This document shows, piece after piece, positions 19,061 to 26,028 of a DNA stretch of 64,000 bases. This DNA comes from RGIG3159 sp034927685 (GTDB lineage Bacteria > Bacillota > Clostridia > Oscillospirales > Oscillospiraceae), in the NCBI GenBank assembly GCA_034927685.1, contig JAYFPO010000009.1:74965-138964 (forward strand). Reading direction: 5' to 3'. Under the pieces are notes generated by a model, which saw only the letters and a program-made list of their open reading frames with translations, ran no database searches and had not been told where the DNA came from. Position 1 is the first letter of the stretch. Every line of letters starts with the position of its first letter. The translations under genes were made by a program, and so were the position numbers.

Positions 19061-19244
19061 TAAAATATGCGAATGCTGCGGTAACGCCGTTTTATCGCCG
19101 AGTAGTGAATTCGAAATTTGCCCCATATGCGGTTGGGAAGATGATGATATTCAGAACGACAATCCTGACATGAGCGGTGGTGCAAATGACATGTCATTGA
19201 ATGAGGCAAAGGCGGCCTATTTGACCGGACGAAAAATTCAATAA
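19050..19244 (+). CDS. CPCC-type cysteine-rich protein, candidate immunity protein
   Basis: 64 residues, ICECCGNAVL near the start then FEICPICGWEDDDIQ and SGGANDMSLNEAK, the pattern of the Cys-rich CPCC family (zinc-ribbon-like). Family members commonly sit beside polymorphic toxins and are thought to act as immunity proteins. The ATG lies inside the last codons of the MuF-toxin gene (11-bp overlap), giving coupled translation as expected for toxin and antidote. A terminator-like hairpin follows directly. Immunity function is inferred. Confidence 0.78.
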   Translation: MVNNKICECCGNAVLSPSSEFEICPICGWEDDDIQNDNPDMSGGANDMSLNEAKAAYLTGRKIQ

Positions 19245-19278
19245 AATGCCACCTTCCAATTCGGCGGGTGGTATTTTT
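19244..19278 (+). terminator. Terminator-like hairpin after CPCC gene
   Basis: AAATGCCACC, a 13-nt loop and GGTGGTATTTTTA. It separates the toxin-immunity pair from the gp10-like gene. Confidence 0.5.
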
Positions 19279-19308
19279 ATGTCTATTTTGAAGTGAGAGG
19301 TGATACGC

Positions 19309-19701
19309 TTGGGCATGAAATTTACCAACAACAGCGAAGCGTTTTTGGTGGCTATGAAACAAGCCAAGGACCGGGCGCTTGAAAAGTGCGGACTGACCGC
19401 TGAAGGATATGCCAAAAAGTTATGTCCCGTTAATAGCGGGCTGCTGCGCAACAGCATATCCCATACGGTTGATGACGGTGATGTATATATCGGCACAAAC
19501 GTCGAACATGCCCCTTATGTGGAGCTCGGTACCGGGCAGTATTATCCCGGCGGCCGGCAGACGCCATGGGTATATCAGGATGAAAAGGGGAACTGGCACC
19601 GCACCAGCGGACAGAAAGCACAGCCATATCTAAAGCCTGCCGTTGCAGATCACGCGCAGACATATCGAAGTATCCTGGAATCAGAAATGGAAGGCAAGTA
19701 G
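19309..19701 (+). CDS. HK97 gp10-like phage neck/tail-completion protein
   Basis: About 130 residues. VNSGLLRNSI, VYIGTNVEHAPYVELGTG and QPYLKPAV are typical of HK97 gp10 family proteins, which join head and tail. A TTG at 19,309 is 6-7 bp after GAGAGGTG; an ATG two codons on (MKFTNN) is the alternative, and a GTG at 19,300 lies inside the ribosome site. In intact phages it is encoded after the major capsid gene, so its position before a scaffold fragment shows rearranged or unusual order. Confidence 0.8.
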   Translation: MGMKFTNNSEAFLVAMKQAKDRALEKCGLTAEGYAKKLCPVNSGLLRNSISHTVDDGDVYIGTNVEHAPYVELGTGQYYPGGRQTPWVYQDEKGNWHRTSGQKAQPYLKPAVADHAQTYRSILESEMEGK

Positions 19702-19731
19702 TCAATATGGCTGCCTGCTATTTTTATTATT

Positions 19732-19757
19732 AAAATCCGCGCAGAATTGCGGTTTTT
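19732..19757 (+). terminator. Short terminator-like hairpin
   Basis: AAAATCCGC, an 8-nt loop and GCGGTTTTT between the gp10-like gene and the scaffold fragment. Short stem, so weak. Confidence 0.4.
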
Positions 19758-19805
19758 ATACTATCATGCGGCAAGCACAGCCGCCAAAGAAATGGAGATA
19801 GAACT

Positions 19806-19852
19806 ATGGCACTCACACGTAAGTTCCTGAAGGCTTTGGGGTTGGAGGATGA
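19806..19852 (+). pseudogene. Phage scaffold (GP20-like) 5' stub
   Basis: MALTRKFLKALGLEDE is the conserved N-terminus of phage scaffold proteins of the GP20 family. After about 15 codons the similarity stops and a different frame takes over, so only the first tenth of the gene survives. A ribosome site GGAGATAG precedes the ATG. It marks the left side of a deletion. Confidence 0.75.
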
Positions 19853-20085
19853 AACTCAGCAATCACGATCAGCGGAAGCACCGCCACACTGTACATCGCA
19901 GAGCAAGCCATCACGACGCCCGGCACGGTGCAAATGGAGCTTAACTTTTATACGGCTGCCGGGGATAAGCTTACCACTTTTGGCTGGTCCGTGATCGTGC
20001 AGGCCAGTGTGGTCACTGACTCCGCAATCGAATCCAGTGATTACTACAACGTTTTAACAGCCCAAGTAGCAGAGTCCCTATGCAC
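19853..20085 (+). pseudogene. BppU-like phage baseplate upper protein, 3' fragment
   Basis: In the frame starting at 19,853 the translation reads NSAITISGSTATLYIAEQAI, then TPGTVQMELNFYTAAGD and VIVQASVVTDSAIESSDYYN, matching the N-terminal receptor-anchoring domain of BppU-family baseplate proteins. It is joined out of frame to the scaffold stub and in frame to the amidase that follows. Two deletion joints therefore bracket it. Confidence 0.65.
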
Positions 20086-21022
20086 TGGCAACAGCCGCTA
20101 TAAGGCAGCAGAACCCCTGTCGCCCGAGGGCGTTGTGCTGCACTCCATCGGATGCCCGCAGCCTAATGCGAGTGTGTTGCAGGACTACTGGGACCGAGAC
20201 GCAAGCCCTTACGTCGTGCATTACATTGCGGACGACCATCAGATTTTGCACTGTATGCCGGACTATTATAAGTACTGGCATGTTGGCAGTCCCGGCAACG
20301 GCCTGTATCTCGGCATTGAGATGGGTGAGCCGTCGCAGATCAAGTACACGTCCGGCGCGACCTTTACCATCTCGGATGTTGCGGCGGCGCAGGCTTACGC
20401 GGAGGCGACCTATTGCAACGCGGTCTGGCTGATTGCACATCTCTGCACAGAGCACGGCTGGGACCCGTACAAGGCAGTCTGGACGCACGGGGAGATCACC
20501 CGGCAGCACATGAGCAACACCGACCACGTTGACCCGGAGCATCTCTGGAACGGCCTCGGCATGGGTTACAGCCTGCTGCAATTGCGGCGGGACGTTGCGT
20601 CAAACATGGCAGTCATGAGCGGATCGTCCAGCACGACGGCACCAGCGGCCTCGTCTGATGCTCCTGCACAGCTCTACCGTATCCGTAAGGCGTGGGAGGA
20701 CGCTGCCAGTCAGATCGGGGCGTTTGCCAATCTGGACTACGCTACCGCGGCTTGCAGCGACGGCTATGCGGTGTTTGACTCTGATGGCAATCAAGTCTAT
20801 CCTGCCGCCACTACCGCCGCAACAAGCACCGATCCCGACTATGTGGTGCGGGTGACCGCGCAGAGCGGTCTGAATGTGCGCAAGGGACCGGGCACCGGAT
20901 ATGGTGTCGTGATGTCGTTGCCACACGGCGGGGGCTACACGATAGTCGAGGAGCAGGACGGCTGGGGCAAGCTCAAGAGCGGGGCAGGGTGGATTTGCCT
21001 CAAATACACAGAGCGGGTATAA
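19928..21022 (+). CDS. Phage endolysin: N-acetylmuramoyl-L-alanine amidase with SH3b domain
   Basis: Cleaves the amide bond between MurNAc and the stem peptide. After a baseplate-derived N-terminus (to about residue 52), the Amidase_2 domain shows zinc-ligand histidines in VVLHSIGCPQP, HYIADDH and the late DHVDPEHLW, with WTHGEITRQH between. A linker rich in Ser/Ala/Thr leads to a C-terminal SH3b cell-wall domain (LNVRKGPGTGYGVV to ICLKYTERV). No good ribosome site precedes the GTG at 19,928, and no Met lies at the amidase boundary, so expression is uncertain. The catalytic domain looks intact. Confidence 0.85.
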   Translation: MQMELNFYTAAGDKLTTFGWSVIVQASVVTDSAIESSDYYNVLTAQVAESLCTGNSRYKAAEPLSPEGVVLHSIGCPQPNASVLQDYWDRDASPYVVHYIADDHQILHCMPDYYKYWHVGSPGNGLYLGIEMGEPSQIKYTSGATFTISDVAAAQAYAEATYCNAVWLIAHLCTEHGWDPYKAVWTHGEITRQHMSNTDHVDPEHLWNGLGMGYSLLQLRRDVASNMAVMSGSSSTTAPAASSDAPAQLYRIRKAWEDAASQIGAFANLDYATAACSDGYAVFDSDGNQVYPAATTAATSTDPDYVVRVTAQSGLNVRKGPGTGYGVVMSLPHGGGYTIVEEQDGWGKLKSGAGWICLKYTERV

Positions 21023-21026
21023 TTTT

Positions 21027-21062
21027 AGCGGCAGGGCCTTGATTGGCTCTGCCGCTTTTTTT
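21027..21062 (+). terminator. Strong terminator after endolysin
   Basis: AGCGGCAGGGCC, TTGATT loop region, GGCTCTGCCGCT and T7. It is the last forward signal of the prophage. Confidence 0.88.
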
Positions 21063-21076
21063 CCGTTTGCCATCAA

Positions 21077-21129
21077 AAAGTATACCCAAAAGTATCCCCA
21101 AACGGGCTCAGTATCCCCAAAGTATCCCC
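21077..21129. promoter_or_regulatory. Putative integrase arm-type sites, right
   Basis: Four direct repeats of (AA)AGTATCCCC at 21,077 (one variant, ATACCC), 21,089, 21,110 and 21,119, beside the right att. Same motif and orientation as the pair at 14,801. Confidence 0.6.
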
Positions 21130-21279
21130 AAAAAACGGCTCCGTCAGGCTGCGTTTTTTCCAATTTTGTCTCGCTATGGCCCAAAAGCGAGAAAAGAAAT
21201 TCATAACATAATTGCAACAAAAAGTACATATTAGCAGAAATTAGCACCTTAAATCCGAAGAAATAAGGTGCTAATTATT

Positions 21280-21355
21280 TGGTACGCCAGAAGGGACTCG
21301 AACCCCCAACCCTCAGAACCGGAATCTGATGCTCTATCCATTGAGCCACTGGCGC
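21280..21355 (-). tRNA. tRNA-Arg (anticodon CCG), CCA encoded
   Basis: Reverse strand: acceptor GCGCCAG pairs with CTGGCGT, D-arm GCTCAATGGATAGAGC, anticodon stem CAGA/TCTG around TTCCGGT giving CCG, T-arm GGGGG-TTCGAGT-CCCTT, discriminator A, then CCA. It reads the CGG arginine codon. Its 3' half is the prophage integration site. Confidence 0.95.
21281..21330 (-). repeat. Attachment site within intact tRNA-Arg
   Basis: Fifty-base copy matching 14,698-14,747. The element supplies the 3' end of the tRNA here and so keeps the gene whole. Confidence 0.9.
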
Positions 21356-21406
21356 TTACTGCCTACCTACTATAGCAGAAAAGCACCCAAAAGTAAAGTC
21401 TGAATT

Positions 21407-21991
21407 TCATACCCCGGCGAAGGAGAATACAGCGCCCACGATCGCGGAGAACAGGATAAACACGATGGGGTGCCAGTGTTTGGTGGGCTTGCACCAACGG
21501 GTCAGGAAGAGCAGCACCGCGGTCAGGCAGAGCGTCTTAGGGCTGACAAGGTCGAAAAACTGCTTCGTCTGTCGGAACAGATCCACATGCAGCACGGCCA
21601 TGCCGATCAGGCTGACCATGGCTGCGGTGATCAGCCCTGTCGAGGCGGGCCGCAGTCCGTAGAATGCGGCCTCCACATACCGGTTTTGCCGAAAGTTCCG
21701 CAGCAGCACTGCAATCACCAGAATGATTGCGATGGATGGTACAATCAGCCCAAGCGTGGCAGTCAGCGCGCCGGGGATGCCCGCCGTGACGAAACCGACA
21801 TAGGTGGCCATGTTGACGCCGAGCGGACCGGGTGTCGATTCGGAAACAGCCACCATGTCCGCGAGCTGCGCATTGGAAAACCACCCGGTGGCCGCGCCCA
21901 TCTTCTGCAAAAAAGGCAGCGTGGCCATGCCGCCGCCCACGGCAAACAGGCCGGTTTTGAAAAATTCCCAGAAAAGCTGTAAATAAATCAT
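21407..21991 (-). CDS. CHR-domain (chromate transporter family) half protein B
   Basis: 194 residues, about six hydrophobic segments. LFAVGGGMATLPFLQKMG and SESTPGPLGVNMATYVGF are the CHR signature (GG-G-A-PF and TPGP). Short single-CHR proteins are encoded in pairs and thought to work as heterodimers exporting anions; chromate export is only the family name. The ATG overlaps the upstream half's stop as ATGA and follows GGGAGG. Confidence 0.9.
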   Translation of the reverse strand: MIYLQLFWEFFKTGLFAVGGGMATLPFLQKMGAATGWFSNAQLADMVAVSESTPGPLGVNMATYVGFVTAGIPGALTATLGLIVPSIAIILVIAVLLRNFRQNRYVEAAFYGLRPASTGLITAAMVSLIGMAVLHVDLFRQTKQFFDLVSPKTLCLTAVLLFLTRWCKPTKHWHPIVFILFSAIVGAVFSFAGV

Positions 21992-22530
21992 GCCTGTTTC
22001 CTCCCAAGAACCCGAAGCGAAATCCCCGCGGCGGCGGCGAGCAGCACAAAGATGGCGGGGGAAACGTTGGTCAGGCAGGCGGCAAGGAACACTGCCGCAA
22101 AGATCACGCCGGTTTTCAGGTCCACGATCGCGCCTTTCAGCAGCTTGAGCACCGTATTGAAGATCAGCACGCAGACGCAGATGCGGACGCCCGCAAAGGC
22201 GTTTTGCACCACGGGCAAGTCGGCAAACCCGGAAATAAGCCCGGCAAGGGCCGTAATGATGACGAGCGATGGAAACACCACGCCCAAGGTGGCCAAAATG
22301 CCGCCGGCAATGCCAGCCATTTTCTGGCCGACAAAGGTGGCCGTGTTGACTGCGATAATGCCGGGTGTACACTGGCCGATGGCAAAATAGTCCGTGATTT
22401 CCTCATCTGTGACCCAGTGCCGTTTCTCTACGATCTCCCGCTGCAGAATCGGCAGCATGGCGATGCCGCCGCCGAAGGTCATCACGCCGACCTTCGCGAA
22501 GGTCAGAAATAAATCCAGAATAATTGGCAT
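21988..22530 (-). CDS. CHR-domain (chromate transporter family) half protein A
   Basis: 180-residue membrane protein. TFAKVGVMTFGGGIAMLPIL and QCTPGIIAVNTATFVG are the same CHR motifs as in the downstream partner, which shows the pair arose by duplication. The start at 22,530 follows AGGAGG 8 bp upstream; the longer open frame upstream overlaps the lipoprotein gene and was discarded. Physiological substrate unknown. Confidence 0.9.
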   Translation of the reverse strand: MPIILDLFLTFAKVGVMTFGGGIAMLPILQREIVEKRHWVTDEEITDYFAIGQCTPGIIAVNTATFVGQKMAGIAGGILATLGVVFPSLVIITALAGLISGFADLPVVQNAFAGVRICVCVLIFNTVLKLLKGAIVDLKTGVIFAAVFLAACLTNVSPAIFVLLAAAAGISLRVLGRKQA

Positions 22531-22541
22531 ACCGTTTCCTC

Positions 22542-23753
22542 CTATGGTTCCGTGATGGTAGCTGCGGCAGCCTTTTGGGCCGTGGTCTCCTGCGCTGCCG
22601 TGGTTTCCTGCGGGGTAGTGGTTTCTTGCGGCGCGACGGTTTCTTCGTTCACGGCGGTTGTTCCGGTCCCCTCCTGGGTACTGCAGACCGGATAGACGGA
22701 TCGGTCCCAACTGTAGCGCGAGAGTTCGTCATCTGTATAGTAGGTCAGCTCCCGAATGTTTTCCTGAATCCCGCGCATCAGATCAACGTGGCGGTAGACC
22801 CCGTCAAGTTCCAGAATGTTCCAGTAGTAGCTCTCGCCGTCCAAATAGCCGGACACGGTCTGGCAGGGCAGGTCGACGCGGTCACAAAGAAGTTGGAAGA
22901 TCTGCGCGAGAACCCGGCTGTCCGCTATGCCCTCGCAAAGCAGCGAATAGGCGGGGGTCTCGCTTTGCCCCTCCGTATAGTCGAAGCGCTCCATCAGGTA
23001 GGTGTAGAGCAGCTCCGCCCGGGCGGCGGGCTCGGTGCGATAGCGCACATAGCTGACCGCCGAGTTCAGAACCGTGCTGACCGCACTCTGCATACTGGTC
23101 ATCTCCGACGCTGTGTGGTCGTACTGAAAGCGCAGCTCCAGAATTCTGGTGCTGCCCTCCTCGGGGTAGACCGACGCGGTAACCTTGGGCGTCTCCATGA
23201 TGGTTTCCGGGTGAGCCTCACAGTAGCTCTGGACCAGTTCGCCCCAATCGACCGTATCGTCGTAGGCGGAGATACGCAGGGTCAGACGGTCATCCATGGC
23301 GGCCAGCGCGGTCTCCAGAGAGGTTCTGGCCCCGGCGGTGCCGCGGACATACTGGATGGAGGAGAGCTCCGCACTGTCGCGCCGGTAGGTGATCTCCACA
23401 TGGATCTCATAGTAGGAAAGCAGCAGATTGCAGTCCGTTGTCATGAACTCCACGGCGTAGGCGCCGACTGGGTCATTTTTCCAGACGTCGTAAACGGCGG
23501 AAGAGATGTCACCGGTTACGTCACCGTCGTAATTGTAGACGTGAATGACGCCGTGCTGCGTTCCGTTCTCGACGAAGGAGAGAATATCGCGCTTGAGCTC
23601 GTCGTAGTCCTCCGCGGTCAGCGCATCGCTTTCTTCCTCGACCACGGTCTCAGAGTGCTCCGTGACAATGGAGTATTCATTTGGAACCAATGGTGAGGCG
23701 CAGCCGCAGAGAAGCGAAAGCGCCAGGGCTATGGCAAGTGGTTTTAGCTTCAT
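22542..23753 (-). CDS. Lipoprotein with degenerate transglutaminase-like domain
   Basis: 403 residues. Signal peptide with lipobox LLCGC places lipidated C18 at the outer face of the membrane. The middle has a transglutaminase-like fold: C273 in LLCEGIADSR corresponds to the catalytic cysteine and HVD (322-324) to the third triad site, but the catalytic histidine slot, usually HAWN, reads YYWN (Y310). The C-terminal tail repeats PQETT/AQETT and is likely a flexible linker. It is probably a non-catalytic wall or membrane protein. It lies between the topoisomerase pair and the CHR genes, same strand. Confidence 0.78.
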   Translation of the reverse strand: MKLKPLAIALALSLLCGCASPLVPNEYSIVTEHSETVVEEESDALTAEDYDELKRDILSFVENGTQHGVIHVYNYDGDVTGDISSAVYDVWKNDPVGAYAVEFMTTDCNLLLSYYEIHVEITYRRDSAELSSIQYVRGTAGARTSLETALAAMDDRLTLRISAYDDTVDWGELVQSYCEAHPETIMETPKVTASVYPEEGSTRILELRFQYDHTASEMTSMQSAVSTVLNSAVSYVRYRTEPAARAELLYTYLMERFDYTEGQSETPAYSLLCEGIADSRVLAQIFQLLCDRVDLPCQTVSGYLDGESYYWNILELDGVYRHVDLMRGIQENIRELTYYTDDELSRYSWDRSVYPVCSTQEGTGTTAVNEETVAPQETTTPQETTAAQETTAQKAAAATITEP

Positions 23754-23772
23754 AGCGGCCTCCCGGAGCAGT

Positions 23773-26013
23773 TTACAGCTCCATCGTCATTTGCACGTTG
23801 CCGGTGTCCTCTTCCTTGAGAAGCGCGCCGGCGGCAGGGAACGATCTTGTGCGGTAGCGGGCGGCGTTCCGGATGCCGCTTTCTTCCAGCGGCAGCGCCT
23901 TCTGGAGCGTGTGATTCTTCTTGAGCGTCATCACCTGCACGCCCAGCGTGTTTCTGGTCGTCTTGGGCGGAAGCTGGGCAGTCTGGAAGATCAGCGCCCT
24001 GCCCTCCGTCGAATAGAGCACGACCTGCCGGTCCTCCGGCAGCGGCAGCACCGCCTTGAGCGGACTCTTGTCCGAATAGGCCCCGGTCAGCTTCCGACGG
24101 TTTGATTTGGTGCTGTATGCCTCCAGCGCGACCCGCGCAACCTTGCCGTTTTCATAAATAAAGAGGATACTGCCCGCATAATCGCCGGGCAGACAAACCG
24201 CCGTTACTACCTCGCCCTCGTCCATCTGGAGCTTCGAGGGCAGGTAGTCGCCCAGCACCGACGCCTTGGAATCCTCAAATTCCGCGCAGCGGACCTTATA
24301 GACCTGACAGCGGTCCGTGAACACCAGCAGATCTGCGCGGTTTTGGGTTTCGGTGGTCCAGAGAAGACCGTCGCCCTCCTTGAACTTCTGCTCGCCGGAC
24401 ATCCGCAGCGACTGCGGCGTGATCTTCTTGAAGTATCCCTCCCGGGAGAGGAACAGCATCACGGGGTAGTCCTCGGTTTCGTCCTCTGCGGCCTCCTGCT
24501 GAAGCTCGCTTTCGTAGAGCAGACCGGTTTTCCGGTCCTTGCCGTACTTTTTTGCCACATCCTGCAATTCCCCCACGAGAATCGCGCGGATGCGGCGGCT
24601 GCTTTTCAGCGTCTCCTCAAGGTCGGCAATCTCGTTCTGGAGCTGATCGGTTTCCTCGGTGCGCTTTAAGATATATTCTTTATTGATGTTGCGCAGCTTG
24701 ATTTCCGCGACGTACTCGGCCTGAAGCTGGTCAATGCCGAAGCCGATCATCAGGTTGGGGATGACCTCCTGCTCGCTCTCGGTCTCGCGGATGATGCGGA
24801 TTGCCTTGTCGATATCCAGCAGAATCCGGCGCAGGCCCAAAAGCAGATGGAGCTTCTCTTCCTTCTTGGCCTTCTGGAAGTAGACCCGGCGCTTTACGCA
24901 CTCCATACGCCAGGCAATCCACTCTTCCAGAATCCGCCGGACGCCCAACACCTGCGGCACGCCCGCAATCAGAATGTTAAAATTGCAGGCGAAATTGTCC
25001 TGCACGGGCGTCATCTTATAGAGCTTCTGCATCAGCTTGTCGGGGTCGACGCCGCGCTTGAGGTCGATTGTGAGCTTGAGGCCTGAGAGATCGCTCTCGT
25101 CGCGCATATCGGAGACTTCCTTGAGTTTCCCGGCCTTGACCAGCTCCGTCACCTTGTCCAAAATGGCCTCGATGGTGGTGGAGTAGGGAATCTCATAGAT
25201 TTCAATGAGATTGCTCTCTTTGTCGTAGCGCCAGCGGCCGCGAACCTTCACGGGACCGCGCCCCGTCTCGTAGAGCTCCCGCATCTCAGCAGGGTTGTAG
25301 AGAATCTCACCGCCCGTCGGAAAGTCCGGCGCGGGCAGCGTCTCCAGCAAATCCGCCTCCGGATTTTTGAGGAGCGCCACGGTGGTCTCGCAGACGTCCC
25401 GCAGATTGAAGCCGCAGATGTTCGAGGCCATGCCCACGGCGATGCCCATGTTGGAGGACACCAGCACGTTGGGGAAGGTGGTGGGCAAGAGCGTTGGTTC
25501 CTTCTTGGTCGAGTCGTAGTTGTCCACGAAGTCGACGGTGTCGAGGTCGATGTCCCGGAACAGCTCCTGACAGATGGCGTCCAGCTTGGCCTCGGTATAC
25601 CGCGAGGCGGCATAGGCCATGTCGCGCGAGTAGACCTTGCCAAAGTTTCCTTTGGAGTCCACCAGCGGGTGGAGCAGGGCCTCGTTGCCCTTGGCGAGGC
25701 GCACCATGGTCTCATAGATCGCCGCGTCGCCATGGGGGTTTAGCTGCATCGTCTGGCCGACAATATTGGCGGACTTGGTCCGTCCGCCGGTGAGAAGCCC
25801 CATCTTGTACATGGTGTAGAGCAGCTTCCGGTGGGACGGCTTGAAGCCGTCGATCTCCGGAATGGCCCGGGACACGATGACGCTCATCGCGTAGGGCATA
25901 TAGTTATACTCCAGCGTTTTTGTGATCTGTTCCTCGGTGACGCTGCCGTGCAGCCCTTCCACCCGAGGGTCGATCTCCCGCCGAAGTTCCGTTTCTTTTT
26001 TCTTCTTTGCCAT
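23773..26013 (-). CDS. Type IIA topoisomerase subunit A, ParC-like divergent paralogue
   Basis: 746 residues. The catalytic tyrosine is Y139 in AYAASRYTEAKL; GFKPSHRKLLY and NPHGDAAIYETMVRL are degenerate forms of the GyrA/ParC blocks. A breakage-reunion domain to ~470 is followed by a short coiled coil and a C-terminal beta-pinwheel region of only ~250 residues. No GyrA-box (QRRGGKG) is seen, so supercoiling activity is unlikely and a relaxing/decatenating role is inferred. It follows its B subunit by 15 bp. Divergence from standard ParC suggests a second, Clostridia-type enzyme rather than the main gyrase. Confidence 0.88.
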   Translation of the reverse strand: MAKKKKETELRREIDPRVEGLHGSVTEEQITKTLEYNYMPYAMSVIVSRAIPEIDGFKPSHRKLLYTMYKMGLLTGGRTKSANIVGQTMQLNPHGDAAIYETMVRLAKGNEALLHPLVDSKGNFGKVYSRDMAYAASRYTEAKLDAICQELFRDIDLDTVDFVDNYDSTKKEPTLLPTTFPNVLVSSNMGIAVGMASNICGFNLRDVCETTVALLKNPEADLLETLPAPDFPTGGEILYNPAEMRELYETGRGPVKVRGRWRYDKESNLIEIYEIPYSTTIEAILDKVTELVKAGKLKEVSDMRDESDLSGLKLTIDLKRGVDPDKLMQKLYKMTPVQDNFACNFNILIAGVPQVLGVRRILEEWIAWRMECVKRRVYFQKAKKEEKLHLLLGLRRILLDIDKAIRIIRETESEQEVIPNLMIGFGIDQLQAEYVAEIKLRNINKEYILKRTEETDQLQNEIADLEETLKSSRRIRAILVGELQDVAKKYGKDRKTGLLYESELQQEAAEDETEDYPVMLFLSREGYFKKITPQSLRMSGEQKFKEGDGLLWTTETQNRADLLVFTDRCQVYKVRCAEFEDSKASVLGDYLPSKLQMDEGEVVTAVCLPGDYAGSILFIYENGKVARVALEAYSTKSNRRKLTGAYSDKSPLKAVLPLPEDRQVVLYSTEGRALIFQTAQLPPKTTRNTLGVQVMTLKKNHTLQKALPLEESGIRNAARYRTRSFPAAGALLKEEDTGNVQMTMEL

Positions 26014-26028
26014 CTGCAGACCGTCCTC

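Larger units (their letters stand above)
14698..21330. mobile_element. Defective prophage integrated in tRNA-Arg(CCG)
   Basis: Bounded by a 50-bp direct repeat (14,698-14,747 and 21,281-21,330, two mismatches) that is the 3' part of the tRNA-Arg gene. Contents in order: integrase, small membrane protein, ImmA/IrrE fragment, portal fragment, MuF head protein with toxin-like tail, CPCC protein, HK97 gp10-like protein, scaffold fragment joined to a baseplate fragment, and amidase endolysin. Terminase, capsid, tail tape measure and replication genes are absent. At 6.6 kb it is a remnant of a roughly 40-kb siphophage, and the integrase lacks its tyrosine, so it should not excise by itself. Confidence 0.9.
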
